Source: an uncultured Clostridia bacterium
Lineage (GTDB): Bacteria; Bacillota; Clostridia; Oscillospirales; Acutalibacteraceae
DNA length: 64,000 nt
Assembly (NCBI GenBank): GCA_947627725.1
Contig: CANQXE010000001.1
Span: forward strand, 186,001 to 250,000
Reading direction: 5' to 3'
Part shown: positions 25,743-32,583 of the stretch, one piece after another
Layout: each line of letters starts with the position of its first letter
Numbering within the stretch: position 1 is the stretch's first letter
Notes under the pieces: generated by a model
The model's database searches: none
Told to the model about the DNA's origin: nothing
The model's input: only the letters and a program-made list of their open reading frames with translations
Position numbers and translations under genes: made by a program

Positions 25743-26138
25743 CTATTGGACATTTGAGACATATTCTTTCAACATTCTGCTGCATTGCTTACCGGAGTAA
25801 TGTGTTCCTTTGCTAATTTCCCTATAAGATTGGCGTAGGCAAAATCTCCTAACAGCAATAGCCTTAATTAATTCATCATTAATAGAGAATATAAATTTAT
25901 TCAGTTCGGATAGCTCATTTATAAGCCTTTTATATTCTTCTTTTATTGCCGGATTGATATCAAGCTGCTCTAAAGCAGTATCACAAGTTACATCAGATAA
26001 GTTGCTGCTTTGTACAGACGGTTTTGAGGTATCTACAGCACTTATATACGAGGGTATATATTCCATCCTTATAGCTTCAATTTGATTAGCAATTATGTAA
26101 TAGTTTTCAAGTCTTTCAAGAGTCATATCTTTATGCAC
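25743..26138 (-). CDS. phage late transcription regulator (ArpU/sigma-like)
   Basis: 131 residues: helical, with a C-terminal helix-turn-helix (AIAVRRFCLRQSYREISKGTHYSGKQC region, about 93-122) like that of sigma-factor region 4 and of ArpU/RinA-type activators. It is the last gene of the early operon, the standard place for the activator that switches on the late operon starting at 24634. Confidence 0.75.
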   Translation of the reverse strand: MHKDMTLERLENYYIIANQIEAIRMEYIPSYISAVDTSKPSVQSSNLSDVTCDTALEQLDINPAIKEEYKRLINELSELNKFIFSINDELIKAIAVRRFCLRQSYREISKGTHYSGKQCSRMLKEYVSNVQ

Positions 26139-26148
26139 CTCTTACATT

Positions 26149-26373
26149 TTAGTAGCTTTGAATTTCCTTATAATATTTACAATCCCTGCAATGAGCAATT
26201 GTCTCCAAATCTGTGATAGGCTGGTTTTCCGAGATAAATGCGCTTATTAACTTATGATAGTGGGCCTGAGTTGTGATGATATAACCGTTATCAAGCTCCA
26301 GATAATTTTCACTGCATATTATAGGGCGGTTTTGCAGATTATTAACAACATTTTTAATATCAGTACAGTCCAT
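26149..26373 (-). CDS. 74-residue early phage protein
   Basis: A small protein with a C-terminal CRDCKYY motif. Together with His62 in AHCRDC it may form half of a zinc site. It lies between the DnaC-like and ArpU-like genes with 10 and 24 bp gaps. No family recognised. Confidence 0.65.
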   Translation of the reverse strand: MDCTDIKNVVNNLQNRPIICSENYLELDNGYIITTQAHYHKLISAFISENQPITDLETIAHCRDCKYYKEIQSY

Positions 26374-26397
26374 AATTTTTGTTTATGCTCCTTTAAA

Positions 26398-27339
26398 TTA
26401 ATTGATTTTTGACTTTCTGTAATTATGTTCGTTGTTTTCAATGATATAGCAGCATTCATTAAGCCTTTCAAATATTCTCTTGTTCACATCGTTTTCGGCA
26501 TCTTTAAAAGCTAAAGCGCTGTGATTGGTTGTTACAACAATAGGCTTATTTATTTTACTTCTTGCATCAATTATGTAAAATAGAATTTCCCTCGCGCCGT
26601 CAGAATTAATTGTCTGTAAATTCAAATCGTCAATAATAAGTAATCCGCAATGCACAAGGTCATCAAGATAATTCTTTCGATTATTAAAATTTGCCTGCGC
26701 TTCATAAACTATATCCTGCTGAACCTTAAATCTGACATCTACTTCTCTGTTTAACAGGTCATTTGCCATACATATTACAGCTACGGTCTTACCCGCCCCG
26801 GCTTGTCCGCAGAGAACAAGTCCTTTTCCTTTGCTTTTCATTTCTGCCCATTTTTGTGAATACCGTTTTGTTGCGGCAGTAAACTTGTTTTCACTGTACG
26901 ATGAATATTTTTCATAAAAGAGTACGTGTGATAAATAATAGCATTTTTCAACATTCTCTTTAATCCTTCTCCTGCGTTCATCGCTCTTTTCCTGTTTTCT
27001 TTTCCCCTTCTTATAGTCGAGCTGACATTGACACGGCACCCCTACTAATCCCAGATCCCTTCGTTTATCAGGTGGAGGCATAATATTCATTACTGCCTTA
27101 TGTACCTCATCTGCAGATAAATTCGGATGTCTGATTGCATATTCTTCCTCAGTCTTTAATGTTTCCTCATACGGTACTAAGCTAATAAACATTATCTGCT
27201 GTTTCGGTTTATGGCATTCCTTACAATGAAGTATCTGATATCCGTCTTTTTCCTCGTAATAATCTCCCTCATTGTATATTCCGTAATTTATAGACTGCCT
27301 TGCCGCCACCTGCCTCATTATTTCTTCATACATGCTCAT
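26398..27339 (-). CDS. DnaC-like helicase loader (AAA+ ATPase)
   Basis: 313 residues. It loads the replicative helicase at the phage origin. An N-terminal zinc-binding part (HCKEC near 39-43, CQCQ near 103-106) is followed by an AAA+ domain with Walker A GQAGAGKT at 178-185, Walker B LLIIDDL at 233-239 and sensor VVTTNHS. It follows the DnaD-like gene with a 3-bp gap. Confidence 0.9.
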   Translation of the reverse strand: MSMYEEIMRQVAARQSINYGIYNEGDYYEEKDGYQILHCKECHKPKQQIMFISLVPYEETLKTEEEYAIRHPNLSADEVHKAVMNIMPPPDKRRDLGLVGVPCQCQLDYKKGKRKQEKSDERRRRIKENVEKCYYLSHVLFYEKYSSYSENKFTAATKRYSQKWAEMKSKGKGLVLCGQAGAGKTVAVICMANDLLNREVDVRFKVQQDIVYEAQANFNNRKNYLDDLVHCGLLIIDDLNLQTINSDGAREILFYIIDARSKINKPIVVTTNHSALAFKDAENDVNKRIFERLNECCYIIENNEHNYRKSKIN

Positions 27340-27342
27340 TTG

Positions 27343-28113
27343 CTAATACCTCATATATTTATTGTTACCACCGCGGTTATCATAGTTGCCTTCAAAAACC
27401 TTAGGAAAATTATTAGGTCTTACAAACCAGTCAAATGTGATTATCCAGTCTTTTGATTTACCCTGTATAAAATCGCTGTCCTTAATATTTTCTATAGCAG
27501 TAAGTATCTTATCTTCACCGTATTCTTTAATCCTTGCACATAAGGATTGATACCTTTTTGAAGACGTGCTGATTTTTGATACAGGCTTAATAGCTGTATC
27601 TTTTGACAATGAATTCCAAGCATTAAGAATAGGCTGAACATCAGGTCTGACGGTTTCCGTCTGACAAACAATATCTTTAGATATTGTTAAATTATTCTTA
27701 TCATTCTTATCATTATTATCATTCTTGTTTGTTGTTAGTTGCTTGTTAGGCGTGTGTTGAGTATTTGTTGACTGTGTGTTAGAAATTAAATATTCATCAC
27801 TCTCTAACTCCTGATATCTTGCGTAATTAAGGACAATAATCAATGTATTATGGTTTGTTGTTTGCTTGTTGATTTCTCCTGTTTTTTCTAGATGTTTTAA
27901 TGCTGTTCTGACCTCTTGTCTGGATAGACCTGTTTGCTGTGATAATGATGAAATTGAGGTTACAAGCGACCCTTTTTCAATAACTTGTCCGCGCCATTTA
28001 TTTTCCTTGTGATTAGCAAGTATCATCAAATGAATAAATAATGATTTTGTAGGTACATCATCATACCACTCCCAATCAACTATTTTTCTATGTAGCTTTA
28101 TCCAGCCTTCCAT
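27343..28113 (-). CDS. DnaD-like replisome organiser / replication initiator
   Basis: 256 residues. The N-terminal winged helix (MEGWIKLHRKIVDWEWYDD, then TGLSRQEVRTALKHLEKTGE, about 60-80) binds the origin. A poorly ordered asparagine/threonine-rich linker (about 115-140, NTQSTNTQHTPNKQLTTNKN) precedes a C-terminal segment (NAWNSLSKDTAIKPVSKIS) that contacts DnaC. The phage origin often lies inside this gene's linker-coding part, which here is AT-rich with repeated short motifs (about 27690-27790). Confidence 0.85.
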   Translation of the reverse strand: MEGWIKLHRKIVDWEWYDDVPTKSLFIHLMILANHKENKWRGQVIEKGSLVTSISSLSQQTGLSRQEVRTALKHLEKTGEINKQTTNHNTLIIVLNYARYQELESDEYLISNTQSTNTQHTPNKQLTTNKNDNNDKNDKNNLTISKDIVCQTETVRPDVQPILNAWNSLSKDTAIKPVSKISTSSKRYQSLCARIKEYGEDKILTAIENIKDSDFIQGKSKDWIITFDWFVRPNNFPKVFEGNYDNRGGNNKYMRY

Positions 28114-28338
28114 TTAATCATCCCCCCCACTTAACAGTTGAGCTTGTTCGTTGATTATTCTTTTTAATCTGGACACAATCATGTCAGGATCATCAAAATC
28201 ATTAATGTCCCAAATATCGTTTTTCAAATTATCAAACATAATTTTTACCCCGTATTTAACAATACCCTGTGCCTTATGTCCTGTTTCTTTTTCTCCTTCT
28301 TCAAGGAATTCCTCAAATGTCATTTCTTTAATATTCAT
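28114..28338 (-). CDS. 74-residue acidic early phage protein
   Basis: Acidic throughout (MNIKEMTFEEFLEEGEKETG, IWDINDFDDPDM). It ends exactly at the base before the DnaD-like start, so the genes are coupled. No recognised domain. Confidence 0.6.
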   Translation of the reverse strand: MNIKEMTFEEFLEEGEKETGHKAQGIVKYGVKIMFDNLKNDIWDINDFDDPDMIVSRLKRIINEQAQLLSGGDD

Positions 28339-28399
28339 AAAATATCACTCCTTGATTTTTTCTGTGATATTTGATATAATTAACTTACGTTTGGATATA

Positions 28400-28666
28400 T
28401 CAAATATCTAATTTCGGTCGCCCATTGCCGTGGGCGGCTTTTTTTCTTTCCCTGACTGCTCTGCTCCCGCTTAAAAAGCCGAGCACATATACATTTGCCA
28501 AAGCAAGATAACACTTTGATAATGCATCATAGTCTTCATTTGTATTTTTATAAGCATTATAATAGCATTCATATGCAGTTTTTATAGCATCAGCCGGTAC
28601 TTGACCAGCCACATTTTCAGCTTCATCTTCAGTGCATCTGATTTTAAAATTTTCTAAATAATCCAT
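28400..28666 (-). CDS. 88-residue helical early phage protein
   Basis: A TPR-like helical hairpin pattern (AIKTAYECYYNAYKNTNEDY, ALSKCYLALANVYVLGFLSG) with a basic C-terminus. It lies in the early operon between two other small genes. No family recognised. Confidence 0.6.
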   Translation of the reverse strand: MDYLENFKIRCTEDEAENVAGQVPADAIKTAYECYYNAYKNTNEDYDALSKCYLALANVYVLGFLSGSRAVRERKKAAHGNGRPKLDI

Positions 28667-28671
28667 TTATT

Positions 28672-28926
28672 TTAATCTCCATTTATTAATAATTGAACTG
28701 CCGTTTTAAATCCGACTGTAAAAGCGTTTTCTCGCTCTTTGTCAATAAGGTTAGATAACTTTAAATCCATATGCTCACCTTTTTCTTTATCTGTCTTAGA
28801 TACAAGCGGTCCATATGTATTGTAGAAATCATCAAACGCCTTGGTTGTTGTTTTTGTTTCAAATGGATTTGATACTACTGTTGGATTTTGAGTTACAATA
28901 GAATGATATAAATCTTTAACATTCAT
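28672..28926 (-). CDS. 84-residue early phage protein
   Basis: The ATG at 28926 (MNVKDLYHSI) was chosen because GGAAGGTG lies 7-9 bp upstream; a GTG three codons earlier is part of that ribosome site. Charged and soluble; no recognised motif. Confidence 0.6.
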   Translation of the reverse strand: MNVKDLYHSIVTQNPTVVSNPFETKTTTKAFDDFYNTYGPLVSKTDKEKGEHMDLKLSNLIDKERENAFTVGFKTAVQLLINGD

Positions 28927-28941
28927 AAATATCACCTTCCT

Positions 28942-29085
28942 CTATATTTTTATTCCTTGTTGTATTAACGATTTAGCATATATTTGCATAGCATCTTCAA
29001 CCTTTTTTCTGTCAGGCTGACCACCATGAATTTTTACGGTAATGCCATTAACTATATACTCTTTTACATCTTCATCATTATCCAT
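28942..29085 (-). CDS. 47-residue early phage protein
   Basis: A compact frame (MDNDEDVKEYIVNGITVKIH at the start) with a very strong AAAGGGGG ribosome site. It lies 15 bp before the next gene of the early operon and 51 bp after the structured RNA at 29137-29274. Small proteins with the pattern of two strands followed by a helix (RKKVEDAMQIYAKSLIQQG) are common in phage early regions. Function unknown. Confidence 0.65.
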   Translation of the reverse strand: MDNDEDVKEYIVNGITVKIHGGQPDRKKVEDAMQIYAKSLIQQGIKI

Positions 29086-29136
29086 TTAATCAGCCCCCTT
29101 TCTAAATAAATATTAATTAAATGAATTGTCCTATTA

Positions 29137-29274
29137 CCAACCCTTAACAAAGCAGCAGAGGCGCTGCAATAAAATTACTTGTACGAAAAGGTTTTGTCCT
29201 TGCAGCTGTGTACAATTATTTGTGTTCGGCAGGTTGCTTGTACACTTTTCCCCTGCTGCTTTGCTAAGGGCTGG
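29137..29274 (-). ncRNA. structured RNA, three-way junction with a 25-bp closing stem
   Basis: The arms at 29137-29161 and 29250-29274 pair over 25 consecutive positions. The three non-identical positions are G-U pairs on the minus-strand RNA but would be A-C mismatches on the plus strand, so the RNA is made from the minus strand. Inside are two hairpins: 29208-29215 with 29238-29245 (8 bp, GTGTACAA/TTGTACAC) and 29163-29169 with 29200-29206 (7 bp, GCTGCAA/TTGCAGC). No reading frame fits this. It lies in the early operon between two tiny genes. I cannot assign a known RNA family. Confidence 0.75.
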
Positions 29275-29286
29275 TGTTGTTTGGTT

Positions 29287-29382
29287 TTACTTTTTCCTGA
29301 GATTAGGCGCGAATCCTACAATTGCGCAGAACGCAATAAAAGATACGCAAACTATTAAAAAGACTTGTACTCCTGTTGACAT
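29287..29382 (-). CDS. 31-residue small membrane protein
   Basis: One membrane helix (MSTGVQVFLIVCVSFIAFCA and a few further residues), then a basic end (NLRKK). An AAAGGCAGGTGAG ribosome site precedes the ATG. It is the first gene of the early minus-strand operon, directly before the structured RNA. Tiny hydrophobic proteins in phage early regions can act as exclusion or host-takeover factors; no family was recognised. Confidence 0.55.
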   Translation of the reverse strand: MSTGVQVFLIVCVSFIAFCAIVGFAPNLRKK

Positions 29383-29422
29383 ATTCTCACCTGCCTTTCT
29401 TATGGTTTGATGAATTGATGTT

Positions 29423-29451
29423 TTGACAACTCTAATAATTCTTGCTATACT
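29423..29451 (+). promoter_or_regulatory. strong promoter facing the immunity region
   Basis: TTGACA (29423-29428) and TATACT (29446-29451), spacing exactly 17 bp, one of the best sigma-A promoters in the window. It reads rightward, toward the cro-like gene and opposite to it. Confidence 0.8.
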
Positions 29452-29488
29452 GTATTAGCCTAATTTGGCAAGAAAGGATGCTGATTTT

Positions 29489-29530
29489 ATGTTAGCAAAA
29501 ATGTTAAACTTGCCTGTTCCCATAATTTAG
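29489..29530 (+). CDS. 13-residue mini-frame at the head of the 396-nt RNA
   Basis: It has the ribosome site AGAAAGGATG, 9 nt before the ATG, and encodes MLAKMLNLPVPII. It is the first frame after a strong promoter. It may be a leader peptide or chance; no known signalling peptide matches. Confidence 0.3.
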   Translation: MLAKMLNLPVPII

Positions 29531-29823
29531 GGTCGCCAATGGTGGTCGCATAACACCTTTAAACTGCGTAAGGTAATTACTAATATAGCGTTACCGGTGG
29601 AGAGAAGCACCTTTAAAATTCGCAAGAGACGGCACTCGTTTAAAATGCTTCACTGTATTGTGTATTCCCTATAAGTTATTAGCGATTAGGCAATTTGCAG
29701 AACCAAAACTGCCTAAGTGATGGAACATTTCAAAGAAACTTAAGTGCAATTTAAGTATCATCAAAAAATGAATTTCTTTTGATGATTGCAAAATGTTAAG
29801 AGTAAAAAAATTTGGGTAAAACT

Positions 29824-29852
29824 CAGATATAATTGCACTATATCTGTTTTTT
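29824..29852 (+). terminator. terminator of the 396-nt RNA
   Basis: CAGATATA (29824-29831) and TATATCTG (29839-29846) form an 8-bp perfect hairpin followed by six T. It lies 7 bp after the end of the convergent cro-like gene and could also slow that transcript from the other side. Confidence 0.85.
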
Positions 29853-29858
29853 ATTAGG

Positions 29859-30089
29859 TTATGCGTTGCATTTTTGGGACGTTTTGTGTAAAAAAATTTC
29901 AACTTTATCGGATGATTCAACAATTTTCAACGCATCACATATTTTGACAATTTCACCAGTCTTAAAATCACTCTTATTATTTATTTTAAGATTGAAAGTA
30001 TCTTTATTCATCCCAATATATTGTGCAAAAGTTCTTTGACTAAATCCCGCATTTACAATCAATCCTTTTAATCGATTTGTATCAACCAT
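29859..30089 (-). CDS. Cro-like regulator (DUF739-type HTH)
   Basis: 76 residues. The start MVDTNRLKGL at 30089 has a perfect AGGAGGTGAT ribosome site; a longer frame reaching 30248 would cross the divergent gene's promoter. It has one helix-turn-helix (FSQRTFAQYIGMNKDTFNLK, about 16-35) as in short phage Cro/DUF739 proteins. It is expected to oppose the CI-like repressor at 30751. An operator-like repeat (29869-29880) lies inside its 3' end. Confidence 0.82.
   Translation of the reverse strand: MVDTNRLKGLIVNAGFSQRTFAQYIGMNKDTFNLKINNKSDFKTGEIVKICDALKIVESSDKVEIFLHKTSQKCNA
29869..29880 (+). promoter_or_regulatory. operator-like repeat CATTTTTGGGAC inside cro 3' end
   Basis: This is the same 12-bp word as at 30613-30624, 30662-30673 and 30704-30715 in the repressor control region. 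It is in the same orientation but 730 bp away and in coding sequence, as expected for an auxiliary operator supporting DNA looping or for a roadblock of the convergent transcript. Confidence 0.55.
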
Positions 30090-30113
30090 TTTTATCACCT
30101 CCTGTTCAGTGAT

Positions 30114-30143
30114 TTGACCGTCACCCCCTATCTCTGCTATAAT
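30114..30143 (+). promoter_or_regulatory. promoter of the 81-residue immunity-region gene
   Basis: TTGACC (30114-30119) and TATAAT (30138-30143), spacing 18 bp, read rightward from the gap between the cro-like gene and the gene at 30168. Confidence 0.65.
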
Positions 30144-30167
30144 TGTTTTGAGAAAGGAGGCGATAAA

Positions 30168-30413
30168 TTGAATAAAGTATATGCTTGTCTTGTAGGTCAA
30201 TGGGTATGTCTTAATGATGATGAAAACTGTACTATCGGCGAATATCACAAATCGCCATCTGTTTGGTGGGAGGAAAAGGCTAAAATTTACGCTCCCTCAG
30301 TTCGCAATCAGGAAATCGAAAATAGTTTGTACAGTTTGGATTATGTTCATATCTATTACAATGGAAATGATTATCGCATTAACCCTATATTCATTCAAAT
30401 CGTTAATGGCTAA
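30168..30413 (+). CDS. 81-residue protein, divergent to cro
   Basis: It starts with TTG (LNKVYACLVGQWVCLNDDEN) because AAAGGAGGCGAT lies right before it; the upstream frame to 30114 lacks a ribosome site. Soluble, with four aromatic-rich strands near the end (YVHIYYNGNDYRINPIFIQI). It overlaps the 58-residue gene on the other strand tail-to-tail by 4 bp. The gene lies in the lysis-lysogeny region, but the family is not recognised. Confidence 0.65.
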   Translation: MNKVYACLVGQWVCLNDDENCTIGEYHKSPSVWWEEKAKIYAPSVRNQEIENSLYSLDYVHIYYNGNDYRINPIFIQIVNG

Positions 30414-30586
30414 ATAAATTTTCTATAGTCCTTCAATTCATCTAGAGTAGCGATTAAAAGTTTGTCCTTTTGTTCGCTACTCTTTTTCTCAAAAGTGCGC
30501 GTTATAATCGTTGAAAGCATTGTCCATTCCAAATAGGTTATACCCTGTAGAGCTTTAAAAATTTCTTCCTGTTTTTCGTTTGTCAT
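30410..30586 (-). CDS. 58-residue protein under operator control
   Basis: The ATG at 30586 is preceded by GAGGAGGTGAG. It encodes a helical protein (MTNEKQEEIFKALQGITYLE, ending KLLIATLDELKDYRKFI). Its promoter (30655-30660 and 30631-30636 on the minus strand) lies between two copies of the operator word, so the CI-like repressor should switch it off in the lysogen. It may be an antirepressor or early switch protein, by position only. Confidence 0.65.
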   Translation of the reverse strand: MTNEKQEEIFKALQGITYLEWTMLSTIITRTFEKKSSEQKDKLLIATLDELKDYRKFI

Positions 30587-30612
30587 TTATGACTCACCTC
30601 CTCGATTCGTTT

Positions 30613-30729
30613 CATTTTTGGGACGATTTAATCATAGCACATCAAAAATATACTTGTCAAGCATTTTTGGGACACTTTTTTGATTTTTTTATTTTTCATC
30701 TTGCATTTTTGGGACATAAATGATATTGT
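30613..30729. promoter_or_regulatory. lysis-lysogeny control region with three operators and two opposing promoters
   Basis: CATTTTTGGGAC occurs at 30613-30624, 30662-30673 and 30704-30715, all in the same direction. The minus-strand promoter (TTGACA at 30660-30655, TATGAT at 30636-30631, spacing 18) lies between the first two. The plus-strand promoter of the repressor (TTGCAT 30701-30706, TATTGT 30724-30729, spacing 17) has its -35 inside the third. A repressor bound here would block the 58-residue gene and limit its own synthesis. Confidence 0.8.
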
Positions 30730-30750
30730 ATATTTGCGAGGTGATAATAA

Positions 30751-31077
30751 ATGAGCGAAATATCTAATAGGTTACTAAAATTGATTAATGACAATGATAT
30801 ATCCTATGGTGAGCTTTCAAAACAAACTGGTATTCCGAAATCTGCTTTACAAAGATATGCTACAGGCGAAACAGAAAAAATACCACTTACTCGCATTGAA
30901 TTACTTGCAACTGCTCTGCACACAACCCCGGCTTATATTATGGGCTGGGAAACTGAGGATAAAAAATATTCTGAAAATGAACTTGACGAAGAAATACTTA
31001 AAATATTTGACCATCTCTCTGAGGAAAAGCAAAAGCAGATTCTTGATTATATAGCTTTTCTTGCTTCTCAAGAATAA
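30751..31077 (+). CDS. CI-like phage repressor (XRE family)
   Basis: 108 residues. The N-terminal helix-turn-helix (ISYGELSKQTGIPKSALQRY, about 17-36) is of the XRE type, with the next segment EKIPLTRIELLATALHTTPA typical of Clostridia phage repressors. The C-terminal part (about 70-108) is a short helical dimerisation tail with no RecA-dependent peptidase domain, so SOS induction by self-cleavage is unlikely. Its promoter overlaps an operator repeat, so it is autoregulated. Confidence 0.88.
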   Translation: MSEISNRLLKLINDNDISYGELSKQTGIPKSALQRYATGETEKIPLTRIELLATALHTTPAYIMGWETEDKKYSENELDEEILKIFDHLSEEKQKQILDYIAFLASQE

Positions 31078-31410
31078 GCATATATTTAAGCAGTTTTTCT
31101 TTCTGTGTATAATTTAAACTATTTAAATAAATTTTGATGCTTTTATTTTTCATTATGTATTTAACCCCTTTTCAAACATTTGTTCTTAACATATAGCTTA
31201 TACCATTGTTTAAGAATTTTCAATAATTAAAAATTCATAGTCCAGAAAATGACACTATGCCGCTAAACACTATTGACAAAATCGCTTTCTAAAGCAATAA
31301 TAATACTGGTTATTTTTACCTGTAAAGTGGTAAATATTGGTAAAATTTTTCATCTATTTTTTTACATTATTTTTCTGTATTTTAACATATTCTATTGACG
31401 AAATATGCCG

Positions 31411-31457
31411 ACTTTTGTTATTTATGAAATGATTACTTATTTTTAAGTAACAAAAGT
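31411..31457. promoter_or_regulatory. 10-bp inverted repeat before the zinc-ribbon gene
   Basis: ACTTTTGTTA (31411-31420) and TAACAAAAGT (31448-31457) are exact complements over a 27-bp spacer, ending 25 bp before the gene. A TTGACG lies just upstream (31395-31400). It may be an operator or a leader hairpin. The remaining gap 31078-31390 is AT-rich and holds one further promoter-like TTGACA near 31273 and nothing else I can support. Confidence 0.5.
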
Positions 31458-31481
31458 TCATATTTCAAAGGAGAATAGAAA

Positions 31482-32309
31482 ATGAAAAAATGTGATATAT
31501 GTGGTTATTCTAACGAAGACACGCAAATGTTCTGCAAACAATGCGGAAATAAATTGTTTGACTCTCCACCGCAAAATAACCAATATCAGCAACAACCGAA
31601 TCCGAATCAATATAGTCCTCATCAAAATCAGAATACTCAAAATAATCCGCCGGGTAAATTTTATCAACCATTGCAATACCAGCAACAAACACAATCTTAT
31701 TCGCAACCGTATCAGCAGCAATACGAAAATGCACCTATCCCCCCACAAACAAAAAAGGCGAAAAAGGGCAAGGGTTGTTTAATTACAGTACTTATTGTAG
31801 TAGTAATTTTAGCTTTAATGTTCTTGTTTGCAAATTTAAGTAATTCCAACGAAACTGAAAACACCAACTCAAAAAGCACTACATCACAAACTACAACAGA
31901 AAGTAATGAAGAAAAAGCAGAGAAAGGTTTATATGTACTCGACAATTCAGAACTTAAATATGTATCAGCAAAAATTGTTAGTGAAGATTATGGTGATAGC
32001 CATTATTTAATAGTAAATTATGAGTATAAAAACACATCCGAAGAAAACATTGCTTTTTATTATGATGTAACAACACAAGCCTTTCAAAATGGTGTTGAAT
32101 TGCAAAGTCCAATATCAACATATGGAATACATGATTTTGACTTCCATAATACAGAAAAGGAAATAAAACCCGGAGTAACCATAGAAATACAAGAAGCATT
32201 TGAAATCAGTAATTATGATGATAAAGTAACAATTGAAATATTTGATAATTTGTTTAGTGATAAAGCTGATTATTCATTTGAAATTAATCCAAAAGAAATT
32301 AAAGATTAA
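31482..32309 (+). CDS. zinc-ribbon membrane protein with DUF5067-like domain, cargo
   Basis: 275 residues: N-terminal zinc ribbon (CDICG at 4-8, CKQCG at 18-22), a Gln/Asn/Pro-rich linker (about 28-90), one membrane helix (about 99-119) and an extracellular beta domain (about 150-275; YLIVNYEYKNTSEEN, AFQNGVELQSPIS) resembling DUF5067/DUF4352 proteins. Such proteins are surface-exposed in Firmicutes and are often found in mobile elements. Possibly a lysogenic-conversion factor. RBS AAAGGAG. Confidence 0.75.
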   Translation: MKKCDICGYSNEDTQMFCKQCGNKLFDSPPQNNQYQQQPNPNQYSPHQNQNTQNNPPGKFYQPLQYQQQTQSYSQPYQQQYENAPIPPQTKKAKKGKGCLITVLIVVVILALMFLFANLSNSNETENTNSKSTTSQTTTESNEEKAEKGLYVLDNSELKYVSAKIVSEDYGDSHYLIVNYEYKNTSEENIAFYYDVTTQAFQNGVELQSPISTYGIHDFDFHNTEKEIKPGVTIEIQEAFEISNYDDKVTIEIFDNLFSDKADYSFEINPKEIKD

Positions 32310-32315
32310 TCAAAA

Positions 32316-32353
32316 TAAAAAAACGCCCTACCCTGCGCCAACAGGATAGAGCG
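32316..32353 (-). terminator. hairpin with minus-strand T-run
   Basis: The arms at 32324-32335 and 32342-32353 (CGCCCTACCCTG / CAGGATAGAGCG with one mismatch) fold tightly. The T-run follows on the minus strand, so as a terminator it faces leftward, although the gene ending here is on the plus strand. Its 3' arm is part of a 20-bp direct repeat (32340-32359, again at 33314-33333). Confidence 0.5.
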
Positions 32354-32359
32354 AAAAAA
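32340..32359. repeat. 20-bp direct repeat, copy 1
   Basis: Perfectly repeated at 33314-33333. The two copies flank the NYN nuclease gene with its leader, suggesting that this gene was added to or lost from the cargo region as a unit. Confidence 0.75.
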
Positions 32360-32437
32360 AGAGAAAAATATAACGTGTTATATTCTAAAGACAATATTAG
32401 AAAATTTTTACAAAAGTATTAATTTTTTAAATTTTTG

Positions 32438-32466
32438 TTGACAAATTACTATTTTGGGCATATTAT
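32438..32466 (+). promoter_or_regulatory. promoter of the NYN nuclease leader
   Basis: TTGACA (32438-32443) and TATTAT (32461-32466), spacing exactly 17 bp. The predicted start is about 32473, leaving an untranslated leader of about 110 nt. Confidence 0.75.
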
Positions 32467-32472
32467 TTAGTG

Positions 32473-32559
32473 TGTAGCAAGAATTGCTCACAAGTTAACT
32501 ATAGTTCCAGATAGTAGATCTCCCACTATGAGGGAAGTTTCGAGGTCTGGAGCTTTTTT
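32473..32559 (+). ncRNA. leader RNA with terminator in front of the NYN nuclease gene
   Basis: A small hairpin AGCAA/TTGCT (32476-32488) is followed by a larger fold: CCAGA (32507-32511) with TCTGG (32546-32550), enclosing TCCC (32521-32524) with GGGA (32532-32535). The fold ends in AGC and six T (32554-32559). It lies between a strong promoter and the ribosome site of the NYN gene, so most transcripts may end here. It may be an attenuator or a separate RNA antagonist of the nuclease. No tandem repeats of the kind seen in type III antitoxins are present. Confidence 0.6.
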
Positions 32560-32583
32560 ATTTTGTTGAAAGGAAAAGAAGAT

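Larger units (their letters stand above)
29457..29852 (+). ncRNA. putative 396-nt RNA opposite the cro/early junction
   Basis: It runs from the promoter at 29423-29451 to a clean terminator at 29824-29852. It contains hairpins at 29686-29692/29710-29716 (7 bp), 29738-29743/29751-29756 (6 bp) and 29757-29766/29777-29786 (10 bp, perfect). The only frame with a ribosome site is the 13-codon one at 29489-29530. It is complementary to any transcript running from the cro-like gene into the early operon, so it could act as an antisense RNA controlling early expression. Confidence 0.6.

Noticed and set aside
26398-28113. Phage replication origin as a mapped feature
   Set aside because: The linker-coding part of the DnaD-like gene is AT-rich with short repeats, but no clear iteron set could be defined by eye.
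29126-29410. 94-codon plus-strand frame
   Set aside because: It overlaps the 138-nt structured RNA and a minus-strand gene with a good ribosome site; its composition follows from the inverted repeats.
31000-31154. 51-codon minus-strand frame with AAAAGGGG upstream
   Set aside because: It lies mostly antisense to the repressor gene and has no promoter or partner; kept as unlikely.
32473-32559. True type III antitoxin RNA
   Set aside because: The leader has no tandem repeats and the toxin is not of the ToxN fold; only the gene order is similar.
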